Below, piece by piece: positions 44,102 through 53,408 of a stretch of DNA of 64,000 nucleotides. The notes beneath the pieces are model-generated. The model worked only from the letters and a program-made list of their open reading frames with translations. It ran no database searches and had not been told where the DNA came from. The stretch's first letter is position 1. Every line of letters begins with the position of its first letter. This stretch comes from Ectothiorhodospiraceae bacterium (GTDB lineage: Bacteria > Pseudomonadota > Gammaproteobacteria > Nitrococcales > Aquisalimonadaceae): NCBI GenBank assembly GCA_020831845.1, contig JAFIFV010000117.1, forward strand, positions 62,001 to 126,000. Reading direction: 5' to 3'. The translations under genes were made by a program, and so were the position numbers.

Positions 44102-46147
44102 TTGTCTTCCCTCCTGATACCGCGATGGTTGCGTCACCGCCGCCTCAGCCTGCGTGTCCTGCTCACGATCCTGTTGCTGAGCTCCGCGCTGACGCTAGCC
44201 ATTACTGCGGTTCAACTGTACAGCGAGTACCAGCGCGACCTGGGAAGCCTGGAACGGCAACTGCAGCAGGCCGAGAGTACCTTCTCCGATACGCTGGCCA
44301 GCAGCCTGTGGTCACTGGACCGCGTGCAGCTCGAGCTGCAATTGCACGGTCTGCTGCAGCTCCCCCATGTCCGGCAGGTTTTCCTGACTGGAGACATGGA
44401 CCTGCAGGCCGGCGTGGCCTCGGATTATCCGCGACAACGGGAACACATCATTCCCGTGGTCTATCAAGGTGGCGACGGCGTGCAGCACACACTCGGCGAA
44501 GTCCGCATGCAGGCCGACCTGGCGGAGATCGACGGCCGGACCTGGGATCGCGGGCTGCTCATCCTGCTGACCCAGGGGGCGAAGACATTCGCGGCCTCCC
44601 TGCTGATCCTGTGTGCGTTCTACTACCTGGTCACGCGCCACCTCCACCGCATGAGCGATTACGCGCGCACACTTCGACTGGGCGGCCCCCGCAGGCCCAT
44701 CACCTTATCGCGACAGCAACAAGGCTGGTTCAGACCGGATGAGCTCGACGAGCTTCAGGACGCATTCAATCATGCACTACAGCGCATGTCCGAAGACCTG
44801 GCAGCACGTGAACGGGCAGAGCAGGAAAAGGCGCGACTGGATTTCCTCATCCACTTCGATCCGCTGACGGAGCTGCCGAACCGGGTTCTGGCCTATGAAC
44901 ACCTGACCGACGAGATCCACCAGGGACAGCCCGGCCGCCTGACCGCACTGGCGTTGCTGGACATCGACAACTTCAAGGACGTAAACGATGGTTTCGGTCA
45001 CGACATTGGCGACCGAGTGCTGGTGGAAGTGGCGCAGCGGCTTCGCCGCTGCTGCGAGCCCGACTGGATTCCCGCGCGCTTCGGAGGCGACGAGTTCCTG
45101 GTAATCATCACCAGGATCCCCGACCGGCAATGGCTGGACCAACGGCTTACCCAGTTGCTGGAGGACTTCTGCGGTCCGGTCGCAATCACCCCCGAGCAGA
45201 CGCTGTTTCTCTCGGCCACCATCGGCGTGGCCGTGGCACCCGACGCCGGTAACGCCGCCAAGGATCTGATCCAGGCCGCCGACACGGCTGTTTACGCCGC
45301 CAAGCGCGACAGAAAGCGTTCCCTCCGCTTCTACAGGCCGCAGCTACAGGAAGACACCCAGCGCAGGTTGCGGCTTGAAAGCGATCTGCGCCAGGCACTG
45401 GCCGAAGACCAGTTCCGCGTTCATTACCAGCCGGTTGTGGATGCCGCCACCCGGGAGGTCACCAGCCTGGAGGCACTGGTGCGCTGGCAGCACCCGCTGC
45501 GCGGGCTGGTTCCGCCGGACGAGTTCATTCCACTGGCCGAAGAGAACGGCCTGATCGTCCCGTTGGGCGCCTGGGTGTTGGAAACCAGCCTTCGGAACCT
45601 GCGGAGCCTGCGGCAGAGCACCGGGAACCCCCACCTGACCGTGGCGGTAAACGTCTCCTCCCGGCAACTGCTGGAGGGCGCTCTGGACGAGACAGTCCAC
45701 TCCGCCCTTCAGAAGGCGGGGTTACCGGGCAGCGCGCTGCAGCTGGAGCTGACCGAGCGGATATTCCTGCACGACATGGCGGAAACCCGCCGCGCTTTGC
45801 AGGCGGTGGAAGCCATGGGCGTCACGCTGGCCATCGACGATTTCGGCACCGGATATTCGGCGCTGGGCTATTTGCGGCGCCTGCACGTACATACGCTGAA
45901 GGTGGACCGGGAGTTCGTGCGTGACATCTCCAGCGACGAGAATGACCGGCATCTGATCCGTGCGATCATTTCCATGGCACACGATCTGCAGATCCGCGTT
46001 GTAGCAGAGGGCGTGGAAACCCGGGAGCAACTGGAATTCCTCCAGGAGTACCACTGCGAACTGGCCCAGGGCTACCTGTTCTCCCCGCCGCTGCCGATGG
46101 GGGAACTGACGGAACACCTGCTTAAATGGGTGCATCATGCGCCTTGA
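44102..46147 (+). CDS. Membrane GGDEF-EAL cyclic-di-GMP enzyme
   Basis: A 681-residue inner-membrane signalling protein. Two membrane segments (about residues 18-40 and 160-180) flank a periplasmic domain of about 115 residues. A HAMP-like linker, then GGDEF (RFGGDEF near residue 325) and EAL (SLEALVRW near 455, with ELTERIF and DDFGTGYS) follow. Both catalytic signatures look intact, so it could make or break c-di-GMP. The start is a TTG at 44102 with AAGGAG eight bases upstream. The stop overlaps the next gene, which encodes a binding protein that may be its sensor partner. Confidence 0.93.
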   Translation: MSSLLIPRWLRHRRLSLRVLLTILLLSSALTLAITAVQLYSEYQRDLGSLERQLQQAESTFSDTLASSLWSLDRVQLELQLHGLLQLPHVRQVFLTGDMDLQAGVASDYPRQREHIIPVVYQGGDGVQHTLGEVRMQADLAEIDGRTWDRGLLILLTQGAKTFAASLLILCAFYYLVTRHLHRMSDYARTLRLGGPRRPITLSRQQQGWFRPDELDELQDAFNHALQRMSEDLAARERAEQEKARLDFLIHFDPLTELPNRVLAYEHLTDEIHQGQPGRLTALALLDIDNFKDVNDGFGHDIGDRVLVEVAQRLRRCCEPDWIPARFGGDEFLVIITRIPDRQWLDQRLTQLLEDFCGPVAITPEQTLFLSATIGVAVAPDAGNAAKDLIQAADTAVYAAKRDRKRSLRFYRPQLQEDTQRRLRLESDLRQALAEDQFRVHYQPVVDAATREVTSLEALVRWQHPLRGLVPPDEFIPLAEENGLIVPLGAWVLETSLRNLRSLRQSTGNPHLTVAVNVSSRQLLEGALDETVHSALQKAGLPGSALQLELTERIFLHDMAETRRALQAVEAMGVTLAIDDFGTGYSALGYLRRLHVHTLKVDREFVRDISSDENDRHLIRAIISMAHDLQIRVVAEGVETREQLEFLQEYHCELAQGYLFSPPLPMGELTEHLLKWVHHAP

Positions 46148-47063
46148 ACGAATGCTCCGGTACGCAACGCTCCCCGTTATTCTGTCCGGTTTGCTGCTGT
46201 TGCCCAACCAAGCTGCACACGGCATGGAGTCCCACACCATCGGCCACATCCGGCCGGACACCGACGTGGATGCCCGTGATGCGTACTTCCTGGAACTGTT
46301 GGACCTCGCGCTGAGCCGCACCGAGGACGATTTCGGGCCATACCGCCTCGCCATGGCCCCCGTCCAGATGACGCAGAGCCGCGCCATCCGCTCGCTGCGC
46401 GAGGAAGGCTATGTGGACGTGATCTGGACCATGACCAGCATGCAGCGCGAAAGGGAACTGCTGCCCGTACGCATTCCCCTGCTGCGCGGCCTGATGGGGG
46501 TACGGGTGCCCGTGGTCCGCATGGGGGAACAGGATCTGCTGATGCGCGCCGAGGATACCGATGCGCTGCGGGAATTCCGCGCCGGCCAGGGCCACGACTG
46601 GCCCGACACTGCCATTCTGGAGGCCAATGGTTTTCCGGTGGCACTGGCCTCTGATTACGAATCCCTGTTTCGCATGTTACAGCTGGGCCGTATCGACCAC
46701 GTCCCCAGGAGCGTAGCGGAACTGGGCGCGGAACTGGCACTGTACGACGCCCACGACCTGACCGTCGCAAACGGCCCGCTGATGGTCTACCACGCCCCCG
46801 CCTACTTCTTTGTTGCTCCCGACAATCTCCGCCTGGCACTCCGGCTCGAGGTCGGCCTGCAACGCATCCTGGCGGACGGCAGCTTCCATCGGCTTTTCCG
46901 TTCCCACCCCGCAAACCGGCACGCACTCCATGGCGTGCTGCTGGAGGAGCGCCCGATCATCTGGCTGGAGAACCCTCTGCTGCCGGAGGACACGCCGGTG
47001 GACGACCCCAGATTGTGGTACGAACCGATATTCGGCCGGGAGCGCGGGGCGGAAGGAAGCTGA
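46137..47063 (+). CDS. Periplasmic solute-binding-like protein
   Basis: A 308-residue exported protein with signal peptide MRLERMLRYATLPVILSGLL and a family-3 type solute-binding pattern: TDVDARDAYFLELLDLAL, then LREEGYVDVIWTMTS. No transport genes accompany it. It overlaps the end of the GGDEF-EAL gene by 11 bases, so the two are cotranscribed. A role as ligand-sensing partner of the cyclase is inferred from this pairing. The last gene before the island boundary, it has core-like codon use. Confidence 0.82.
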   Translation: MRLERMLRYATLPVILSGLLLLPNQAAHGMESHTIGHIRPDTDVDARDAYFLELLDLALSRTEDDFGPYRLAMAPVQMTQSRAIRSLREEGYVDVIWTMTSMQRERELLPVRIPLLRGLMGVRVPVVRMGEQDLLMRAEDTDALREFRAGQGHDWPDTAILEANGFPVALASDYESLFRMLQLGRIDHVPRSVAELGAELALYDAHDLTVANGPLMVYHAPAYFFVAPDNLRLALRLEVGLQRILADGSFHRLFRSHPANRHALHGVLLEERPIIWLENPLLPEDTPVDDPRLWYEPIFGRERGAEGS

Positions 47064-47082
47064 TCGGGAGAGGGAAAAAGAA

Positions 47083-47150
47083 TGGTGGCTACGGGTAGAT
47101 TTGAACTACCGACCCTCGCATTATGAGTGCGATGCTCTGACCAACTGAGC
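47083..47150 (-). tRNA. tRNA-Met(CAT) fragment lacking the 5' acceptor strand; island attachment site
   Basis: Read on the minus strand, the D arm (GCTC-GAGC), anticodon arm (TCGCA CTCATAA TGCGA, anticodon CAT), T arm (GGTAG TTCAAAT CTACC) and 3' end CGTAGCCACCA are all intact. The nine bases that should precede the D arm (GGCTACG plus TA) are replaced by unrelated sequence that pairs with none of the 3' acceptor strand. The gene therefore cannot fold as a tRNA. It matches the displaced 3' copy left when an integrase uses a tRNA gene as attB. A complete tRNA-Met is expected at the far end of the island. Confidence 0.85.
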
Positions 47151-47233
47151 AAACACCGACCTCCCCCACCCTTTATTTATGCGGGTTTCCGTCGCTGCCG
47201 TCCAGTCCGGATTCACCGGTTCTCTGCGCCGAG

Positions 47234-47252
47234 TGTCCCAAAATTGTCCCAA
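47234..47252. repeat. Tandem TGTCCCAA sites near the attachment site
   Basis: Two copies of TGTCCCAA start 11 bases apart, about one helical turn, some 85 bases inside the island boundary. Short direct repeats of this kind often serve as arm-type binding sites for integrase or excisionase. The rest of the 47,160-47,400 gap shows no gene. Confidence 0.4.
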
Positions 47253-47407
47253 GCGGTAGTGGCTGATATGCAGGCCCAGCAAGGGTTGCAGCCTGCCAGC
47301 GAACTTCATCACACAGCGCTGAGGAAGCCCGAGGAGGCCGCCGATGCCCTGCGGCTCGCTCCGCCCCCCAGAGCGCCGTGCGGCTGCAGAGGGGGTGTCA
47401 GCCGTCC

Positions 47408-48022
47408 TCAACCCCGGAACTCCCACTTCGGCGCCAGCTCGTCGATCAAGCGCTGCGTGATCCTTCCCAGATAGCGGTTCGTCGCGATGGTCCCCGCCGC
47501 GGAGATTTCCCACTCGTTGAGCGTCAACCGCGGGTATCTCTCCGCCCACACGGAGACGCGCTCCCGGAGCCCTTGCATTGGCTGCCAGAGGGGATCGAAC
47601 ACCTCATGCCCCATCAGAGTCATCAGCACCGGCCGTTCAGACTTCGGGAGCACCTTGAACGCCTGCTCGTGGAAATAGGAACTCGCAACGGCAACCAGGG
47701 CCTCCGACGTCGCCTCCTGATGATCGCCCGGTTTCACGCCGAAGAGCGCGACCTCGGCACGGAGCGTCACGTGGCGCTCATCTCTCCTGGGCTGCTCTAC
47801 GTGAGCGGCCACACCCATGACGCCGACAACTGCATGGTCCGGCGTAGAGGCGACCAGCAGGCATCCGTGCCGCTTTGTCAGGCTTCGAGCGAACTCCTGA
47901 ACCGTCTGCTGGCCCGCCAGGCCGGACGCAGTCAGCCAAGTCAGAAACGAAGCCGGAAGGCTCCTTCGCTCACGCACATCGATGCCTGCCGCACCACCCC
48001 CTTTCTGCCCGTCCCGCTTCAT
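47408..48022 (-). CDS. Unknown island protein
   Basis: A 204-residue protein I do not recognise. It is mixed helix and strand with no signal peptide or membrane segment. Visible features are a region around HVTLRAEVALFGVKPGDH and a conserved-looking C-terminal RLTLNEWEISAAG. Its ATG overlaps the stop of the upstream gene by four bases (ATGA), so the two form one unit. The gene is the first inside the island boundary. The two-gene layout recalls a toxin-antitoxin or regulator-effector pair, without sequence proof. Confidence 0.7.
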   Translation of the reverse strand: MKRDGQKGGGAAGIDVRERRSLPASFLTWLTASGLAGQQTVQEFARSLTKRHGCLLVASTPDHAVVGVMGVAAHVEQPRRDERHVTLRAEVALFGVKPGDHQEATSEALVAVASSYFHEQAFKVLPKSERPVLMTLMGHEVFDPLWQPMQGLRERVSVWAERYPRLTLNEWEISAAGTIATNRYLGRITQRLIDELAPKWEFRG

Positions 48023-48375
48023 TGTTGTTTCCTCGCTGGGAACTGGAGCAGCACCCGGCTCTCGAATTGATCGAACACGCCTCCAAACTCCGCGGCGAGG
48101 AGCGCCGCCACCTCCGGCAGGTAGTCATTCAGCGCGATCACCAAACCACGACGCGGATCCTCGTCGAACGCGCGGGAAATGGCCGGTGCGCGCTCCAGAG
48201 GGCACTTGATCGAGCCATTCAAGATGAATCGGCCAACCCGGGCATCACCTCCACCGACGAGCCTTGCAGCGTCCTCCTCGTCCAGCTTCTTCCGCTGGAT
48301 TCCAGCTCTGACGTAATCCATAAAACTGGGCAAGTCCCGGAACGGCCGGTGTGTATCTGATGCGCTCTGCTGCAT
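48019..48375 (-). CDS. Small possible HTH protein paired with the downstream gene
   Basis: A 118-residue protein. Residues 15-75 (from MDYVRAGIQRKKLDEEDAA to about ISRAFDEDPRRGL) have the rhythm of Cro/CI-type helix-turn-helix proteins, where APAISRAFDEDP would follow the recognition helix. The C terminus contains LPEVAALLAAEFGGVF. A GGGGGAGG sequence lies unusually close to the ATG. It is translationally coupled to the 204-residue gene downstream and may be its regulator or antitoxin. The HTH call is tentative. Confidence 0.65.
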   Translation of the reverse strand: MQQSASDTHRPFRDLPSFMDYVRAGIQRKKLDEEDAARLVGGGDARVGRFILNGSIKCPLERAPAISRAFDEDPRRGLVIALNDYLPEVAALLAAEFGGVFDQFESRVLLQFPARKQQ

Positions 48376-48624
48376 ACCTCCCCCTTCCTGATAACTGCTT
48401 GAATAGAAGCATTTTATCGAAGCGAAAGTGGGCTGTCGGTTGGTAGTTGGTCGGCAGACTTATCAGAAGCAAGCTGACCAAAGAGTCGATCGGCATAGCC
48501 TCCTTGGCTGTCGCGTCGGCTCCAAGATGGTTGAGCGAAGACGCACCAGATGCGCAGCACATACTCGTCTAATATTTCAGCATTGAAGTATGCTTTTAAC
48601 GGCTCATGGGTGGGAGAGAACCAG

Positions 48625-49203
48625 ATGAAGAACGTGGCTTTTGCCCTTCTATTCGTGCCTCTGGGCGTTTATGGTCAACAAACCACCTCCAGCATTCCGG
48701 ACGAAGTATTCGACCAACTGGCAGCCGAACTCGCTGAGCTGCACGAAGCACTATTACTCGGCCAGCAAGAAATGGTGGAAGCTTCCACGACCGAGTTCCA
48801 ACAAGCCCCGAACTCGGTGACGGTTACGGCAGAGCGCGCGCCGGTTCGAGCTGGCGCCTCAGACGAGGCCGACGAGATCGCCCTACTCACACAAGGAGAG
48901 CAGCTACGCGTCATTGACAAGGTTGGCGAGTGGTATGCCGTTGAATACGCCCCGATGCAGTCTGGTTGGTTAAGCGCAGAGGGAGTCGTGCCAATTGGTA
49001 TGTTGCCCCTAGTGGGGCCCATGGAGGGAATAGCCGCTGCGCAGCGGCGGATATTCCGCAATTTGGTTGAGCGCGCAGCCAGTTTGCGAGACTCATATAG
49101 CAATAATCCGTATTTATCTGTATCTGGATTCAGCATCGACTTGTCCGTTCCACCAGCACTGACCATCTCTTTCGAATTCAAGGACGCGGGAGCCGAACCG
49201 TGA
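48625..49203 (+). CDS. Secreted SH3b-domain protein
   Basis: A 192-residue exported protein. The ATG at 48625 follows GGGAGAG and gives a signal peptide MKNVAFALLFVPLGVYG. A helical stretch follows (residues 25-55). A bacterial SH3 domain spans about 65-130, with APVRAGASDEADEIALL, GEQLRVIDKVGEWYAVEY and SGWLSAEGV. A C-terminal region without known domain closes the protein. SH3b domains usually bind cell wall or act in envelope sensing. It stands alone between the minus-strand pair and the restriction locus. Confidence 0.75.
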   Translation: MKNVAFALLFVPLGVYGQQTTSSIPDEVFDQLAAELAELHEALLLGQQEMVEASTTEFQQAPNSVTVTAERAPVRAGASDEADEIALLTQGEQLRVIDKVGEWYAVEYAPMQSGWLSAEGVVPIGMLPLVGPMEGIAAAQRRIFRNLVERAASLRDSYSNNPYLSVSGFSIDLSVPPALTISFEFKDAGAEP

Positions 49204-49266
49204 CGCCTGCAGCGTGTATCGTAGACTCGTCCGCCCCACTGCGGAGAGCGTGGTGAGGGTTCAAAC

Positions 49267-49497
49267 CTAGCCCTCGCCCATCTCTCGCACGCAGACCAAG
49301 TGCTCGGGCTGGATAGACGGCATGGTCCGACCTGCTGCGACCTCCTGAGTCACCAGGCGACTCACGGCCTCCCGGGCTGCGGATTCCTCGTCAGCGGCCA
49401 TGACGACCAAGGGCCGCCCTTCCAGACGCCCCTGCCACCCTGGGTCTGCGATGCTGCAGCGCCACTGTTGGGTCGCCCTTCTCACCCGCCTTCGCAT
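49267..49497 (-). CDS. Small hypothetical protein
   Basis: A 76-residue ORF in the 414-base gap before hsdM. The ATG at 49497 follows CTGGAG by about six bases. The sequence WRCSIADPGWQGRLEGRPLV and AADEESAAREAVSRLVTQEV looks protein-like, with an acidic-helix middle. The same frame stays open for some distance upstream of the ATG, so it may be the tail of a decayed longer gene. No family is recognised. Confidence 0.5.
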   Translation of the reverse strand: MRRRVRRATQQWRCSIADPGWQGRLEGRPLVVMAADEESAAREAVSRLVTQEVAAGRTMPSIQPEHLVCVREMGEG

Positions 49498-49617
49498 ATG
49501 CGCTCCAGTAACTGATTCACCATCGGTTGGGGGATCGCGACCACCACTCAGCCATCGAACGCTCCTTGTGTATCATGCATTCTCATAAGCACACATTAGA
49601 ACAATCGGGGATCATCA

Positions 49618-51594
49618 TTGAACACGGAAAGCCACTCCCAGACGGCCGCCTTCATCTGGTCCGTCGCGGACCTGCTGCGCGGCGATTTCAAGCAGAGCCA
49701 GTATGGACGGGTCATCCTTCCATTCACGCTTCTCCGGCGCCTTGAGTGCGTTCTGGAGCCGACCAAGGAGAAGGTGCTCACTGCCGCTCGCGAGCATGCA
49801 CAGAAGCCCGAGGGGGTAAGGGACATGCTGCTGGTCCGCGCCGCCGATCAGCAGTTCTTCAACGCCTCACCCCTGTCGCTCGGCACGCTGTCGGACACAC
49901 AGACCGCGGACGACCTGATGAGCTACGTGCAGTCCTTCAGCAAGGACGCACGGGAAATCTTCGAGCACTTTCACTTCGAGGATTTCGTGCAGCAACTTGC
50001 CGTCAACAACCTGCTCTACCAGGTGGTGCAACGCTTTGCGGAAATCGATCTGAGCCCGGCGCGCATCAGCAACTTCGGCATGGGGCTGGTGTTTGAAGAG
50101 CTGATTCGGAAATTCGCGGAAAGCTCGAACGAGACCGCCGGGGAGCACTTCACGCCGCGGGACATCGTGCACCTCACCACCTCGCTCGTGCTCACCGGCC
50201 AGGATGCCAAGCTCAAGCCCCACAGCATCGTCACCGTATACGACCCGACGGCCGGCACCGGCGGCTTCCTCTCGGAGAGCGACGAATACATCCAGCAAGT
50301 GAGCCAAGGCGTTTCCGTCTCGCTGCACGGCCAAGAGCTGAATCCTGAATCCTTCGCCATCTGCAAGGCGGACATGCTGATCAAGGGCCAGGACGTCTCC
50401 AGCATCAAGCTCGGCAACACCCTCTCCGACGACCAACTGGCCGACCAGCACTTCGACTTCATGCTCTCCAACCCGCCCTTTGGGGTGGAATGGAAGAAGG
50501 TGCAGAAGCAGGTCGCCGACGAGCACAAGCTCAAGGGTTACGACGGGCGCTTTGGTCCCGGCCTGCCTCGCGTGTCGGACGGCTCGCTGCTGTTCCTGCT
50601 GCACTTGGTCAGCAAGATGCGGGATGGCCGCGATGGCGGTTCGCGCATCGGCATCATCCTGAACGGCTCACCGCTGTTCACCGGCGGGGCCGGCAGTGGT
50701 GAATCCGAAATCCGCCGTTACCTCCTGCAGCACGATCTGGTGGAGGCCATCGTTGCTCTGCCCACGGACATGTTCTACAACACAGGCATCTCCACCTATG
50801 TATGGGTGCTCTCGAACAGGAAGCCGAGTGAGCGCCGTGGGAAGGTGCAGTTGATCAACGCCGCCGAGCGTTACAGCAAGATGCGGAAGTCGCTGGGCAG
50901 CAAGCGGCAATACATCGACGACCGGAACATAGACGAAGTCGTGCGGCTCTACGGGAGCTTCGAGGAGACTGAGGAGAGCAAGATCTTCCCGGTGGAGGCC
51001 TTCGGCTACCGCCGCATCACCGTGGAGCGCCCCCTACGGCTGAACTTCCAGGCCACCGAGGAGCGCATCCGTCGCATCCTGGAGGAGAAGCCGATCGAAA
51101 AGCTCGACGACCTCGACAAAGCCAGACTGCTGGCTGCGTGCGAATCGCTGGGCGCCCAGGTATTCCGCAACAGAGATCTCTTCACCAAAGCCCTGCGAGG
51201 CGCCCTGAAGGCCCAGGACATCAAGCTTGCGGCGCCGCAGATGAAGAGCGTGCTGAAGGCACTATCGGAGCCAGACCCCGAGGCCGACATCTGCACAGAC
51301 AAGGACGGCAAGCCCGAGCCCGACGCCAACCTGCGCGATAACGAGAACGTGCCGCTGGGCGAGTCGGTGTTCGACTACTTCGAGCGCGAGGTGAAGCCCC
51401 ACGTGCTCGACGCCTGGATCGACGAGGGCAAACACGACGAACAGGATGGCGAGGTCGGTATCGTCGGCTTCGAGATCCCCTTCAACCGCCACTTCTACAA
51501 GTTCGTGCCGCCGCGCCCGCTGGAGGAGATCGACGCTGACCTCAAGGCCTGCACCGATCGGATCAAGCAGATGATCGAGGAGCTCTCGGCATGA
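49618..51594 (+). CDS. hsdM: Type I restriction-modification methyltransferase HsdM
   Basis: N6-adenine methyltransferase subunit of a type I system. The 658-residue protein has the N-terminal helical HsdM domain, SAM motif [10 protein letters not shown] near residue 215, catalytic motif IV NPPF in [11 protein letters not shown], and [13 protein letters not shown] before them. The C-terminal 170 residues form the partner-binding tail. The start is a TTG at 49618 after a G-rich site. The hsdS ATG overlaps the stop by four bases. The Asn-Pro-Pro-Phe core and SAM loop are intact, so it is probably active. Confidence 0.95.
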   Translation: MNTESHSQTAAFIWSVADLLRGDFKQSQYGRVILPFTLLRRLECVLEPTKEKVLTAAREHAQKPEGVRDMLLVRAADQQFFNASPLSLGTLSDTQTADDLMSYVQSFSKDAREIFEHFHFEDFVQQLAVNNLLYQVVQRFAEIDLSPARISNFGMGLVFEELIRKFAESSNETAGEHFTPRDIVHLTTSLVLTGQDAKLKPHSIVTVYDPTAGTGGFLSESDEYIQQVSQGVSVSLHGQELNPESFAICKADMLIKGQDVSSIKLGNTLSDDQLADQHFDFMLSNPPFGVEWKKVQKQVADEHKLKGYDGRFGPGLPRVSDGSLLFLLHLVSKMRDGRDGGSRIGIILNGSPLFTGGAGSGESEIRRYLLQHDLVEAIVALPTDMFYNTGISTYVWVLSNRKPSERRGKVQLINAAERYSKMRKSLGSKRQYIDDRNIDEVVRLYGSFEETEESKIFPVEAFGYRRITVERPLRLNFQATEERIRRILEEKPIEKLDDLDKARLLAACESLGAQVFRNRDLFTKALRGALKAQDIKLAAPQMKSVLKALSEPDPEADICTDKDGKPEPDANLRDNENVPLGESVFDYFEREVKPHVLDAWIDEGKHDEQDGEVGIVGFEIPFNRHFYKFVPPRPLEEIDADLKACTDRIKQMIEELSA

Positions 51595-53018
51595 CGTTTC
51601 CACAGTATTCGGAATACAGAGACTCGAAAGTGGACTGGCTTGGAAACTTGCCGGCGCACTGGGGTGTGAAGCGAGTAAAGCATTTCACTCGCTCGCTCGA
51701 GCAGGGGTGGAGCCCGCAGTGCGAGAACATTCCCGCCGAGGGAGATGAGTGGGGAGTCTTGAAAGTCGGCTGCGTAAACGGTGGCGTGTTTAATCCGAGC
51801 GAGAATAAGCTACTGCCACCCAACCTGCCTCCATCGCCAGAACTAGGCATACGGCGGGGAGATGTGCTGATCTCACGCGCGAATACTCGTGAGTTGGTCG
51901 GAAGCGCGGCCGTGGCTCTACAGGATTACCCTGCGCTTCTCTTGTGCGACAAGCTGTATCGTCTGCGCGTCGACACACGCCGCTGTCTGCCCATCTATCT
52001 TGCTTACATATTTGGAACGAAGGCGGCAAGAAGCCAGATCGAGCTGGCCGCAACAGGTGCGAGCAGTTCCATGCTCAATATTGGGCAAGCCACTGTCAGC
52101 GAGCTACACCTTCCGGCGCCACCCGTTGATGAGCAGTCCACCATCGCCGCCTTCCTCCACCACGAAACCGCGAAGATCGACGCGCTCGTTTCCGAGCAGC
52201 AGCGCCTGATCGAGCTGCTCAAGGAGAAGCGCCAGGCGGTAATCTCCCATGCCGTCACCAAGGGGCTGGATCCCGGTGTGCCGATGAAGGACTCCGGGAT
52301 GGAGGGGCTGGGGGAGGTGCCGGCGCATTGGAGCATCGGCGCGCTACGCTGGTATGGCACCATCCAGGGCGGCGTCGCCAAGGGCAAAGACTACGGCGGT
52401 AAAACGAAGGTAAGTCTGCCGTATCTTCGAGTGGCGAATGTTCAGGATGGTTACGTCGACCTTGAGGATGTGCGCGAAATCGAGGTGCTTGCGGAAGAAG
52501 TGGAGCGCTACTCGTTGCGAAGCGGGGATGTCCTGATGAACGAAGGCGGGGACAACGACAAGCTCGGGCGGGGCACAGTCTGGAGGGCGCAGATAGATCC
52601 GTGCCTCCATCAGAATCACGTCTTCGCGATAAGGACGAACGAGCACCTGTTGCCTGAGTGGCTCACCCTGTTCACCCAATCGGTTCAGGCGCGGAGCTAC
52701 TTTTTCATTCACTCCAAACAGAGCACGAACCTGGCATCAATCTCTTCCTCGAACGTCATGAGCTGCGTGCTACCTATCCCGCCCGTAGATGAGCAATCTC
52801 AGACTGTTCATAACGTTGAGCGACGGGCAGAGCAGTTCGACAAGATGATCGCTGAGGCCGTGCGTGGGATTGGTTTGCTCCAGGAGCGCCGCGCCGGGCT
52901 TATCTCTGCCGCCGTCACCGGCAAGATCGACGTGCGCGGCTGGAGGCCGCGATCTGGAGAACCGGACACGGCAAGCACACCTGACGTCGCACCGATGGAG
53001 ACTTCTGTCTGCGGATGA
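51591..53018 (+). CDS. hsdS: Type I restriction-modification specificity subunit HsdS
   Basis: DNA-recognition subunit of 475 residues with the usual two-fold layout. Two target-recognition domains each begin with a similar block: [19 protein letters not shown] near residue 14 and [15 protein letters not shown] near 240. They are separated by helical spacers around [20 protein letters not shown] and [18 protein letters not shown]. Each half also carries [10 protein letters not shown] or [10 protein letters not shown]. The bipartite target cannot be read from the sequence. It is translationally coupled to hsdM; a toxin-antitoxin operon follows 60 bases later. Confidence 0.95.
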   Translation: MTFPQYSEYRDSKVDWLGNLPAHWGVKRVKHFTRSLEQGWSPQCENIPAEGDEWGVLKVGCVNGGVFNPSENKLLPPNLPPSPELGIRRGDVLISRANTRELVGSAAVALQDYPALLLCDKLYRLRVDTRRCLPIYLAYIFGTKAARSQIELAATGASSSMLNIGQATVSELHLPAPPVDEQSTIAAFLHHETAKIDALVSEQQRLIELLKEKRQAVISHAVTKGLDPGVPMKDSGMEGLGEVPAHWSIGALRWYGTIQGGVAKGKDYGGKTKVSLPYLRVANVQDGYVDLEDVREIEVLAEEVERYSLRSGDVLMNEGGDNDKLGRGTVWRAQIDPCLHQNHVFAIRTNEHLLPEWLTLFTQSVQARSYFFIHSKQSTNLASISSSNVMSCVLPIPPVDEQSQTVHNVERRAEQFDKMIAEAVRGIGLLQERRAGLISAAVTGKIDVRGWRPRSGEPDTASTPDVAPMETSVCG

Positions 53019-53033
53019 AACCCGTCCACTTTA

Positions 53034-53063
53034 TTTACCAAATTGGTAAACAATGTATATACT
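53034..53063 (+). promoter_or_regulatory. Promoter and palindromic operator of the toxin-antitoxin operon
   Basis: A perfect 17-base palindrome, TTTACCAA-A-TTGGTAAA, at 53034-53050 covers the likely -35 region (TTACCA). A TATACT -10 lies 17 bases downstream at 53058-53063, just ahead of the toxin ATG at 53079. The overlap fits autorepression by the HTH domain of the antitoxin. Confidence 0.7.
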
Positions 53064-53078
53064 GTCGGTCGACCACGG

Positions 53079-53408
53079 ATGAACGTTACCTACAAGGATG
53101 CCGCCATCGAAGAGTTGTGCTTGCAGCAGCGGATCGCCCAGAAAGAGCTGGGCAAACCGGGCGCGAAGAAGCTCAAGAGCCGACTGGCTGATCTGTATGC
53201 GGCGGCGAACCCGACCGATTTGCCGGTGGGGCACCCTCATCCCCTCAGGGGGGATCGACTGGGCCAGTATGCCGTCAACCTCCACGGGGGCGTTCGCCTC
53301 TGCATTGAACCCAAGCACAATCCACCCCCATTGAAGCAGGATGGCGGAATTGACTGGGCGAGCGTGACCGACATCGTGATTGTCTACATCGGTGACTACC
53401 ATGACTGA
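53079..53408 (+). CDS. HigB/RelE-like toxin
   Basis: A 109-residue protein of the plasmid-maintenance killer type, related to HigB and RelE mRNA interferases that cut ribosome-bound mRNA. The core LRGDRLGQYAVNLHGGVRLC matches the conserved HigB strand region, followed by VTDIVIVYIGDYHD at the C terminus. The ATG at 53079 follows the operator and promoter. It overlaps the antitoxin gene by eight bases. The order toxin then antitoxin is typical of higBA. Confidence 0.88.
   Translation: MNVTYKDAAIEELCLQQRIAQKELGKPGAKKLKSRLADLYAAANPTDLPVGHPHPLRGDRLGQYAVNLHGGVRLCIEPKHNPPPLKQDGGIDWASVTDIVIVYIGDYHD

Noticed and set aside
47083-47165. A complete functional tRNA-Met
   Set aside because: The nine bases before the D arm pair with none of the 3' acceptor strand, so the acceptor stem cannot form.
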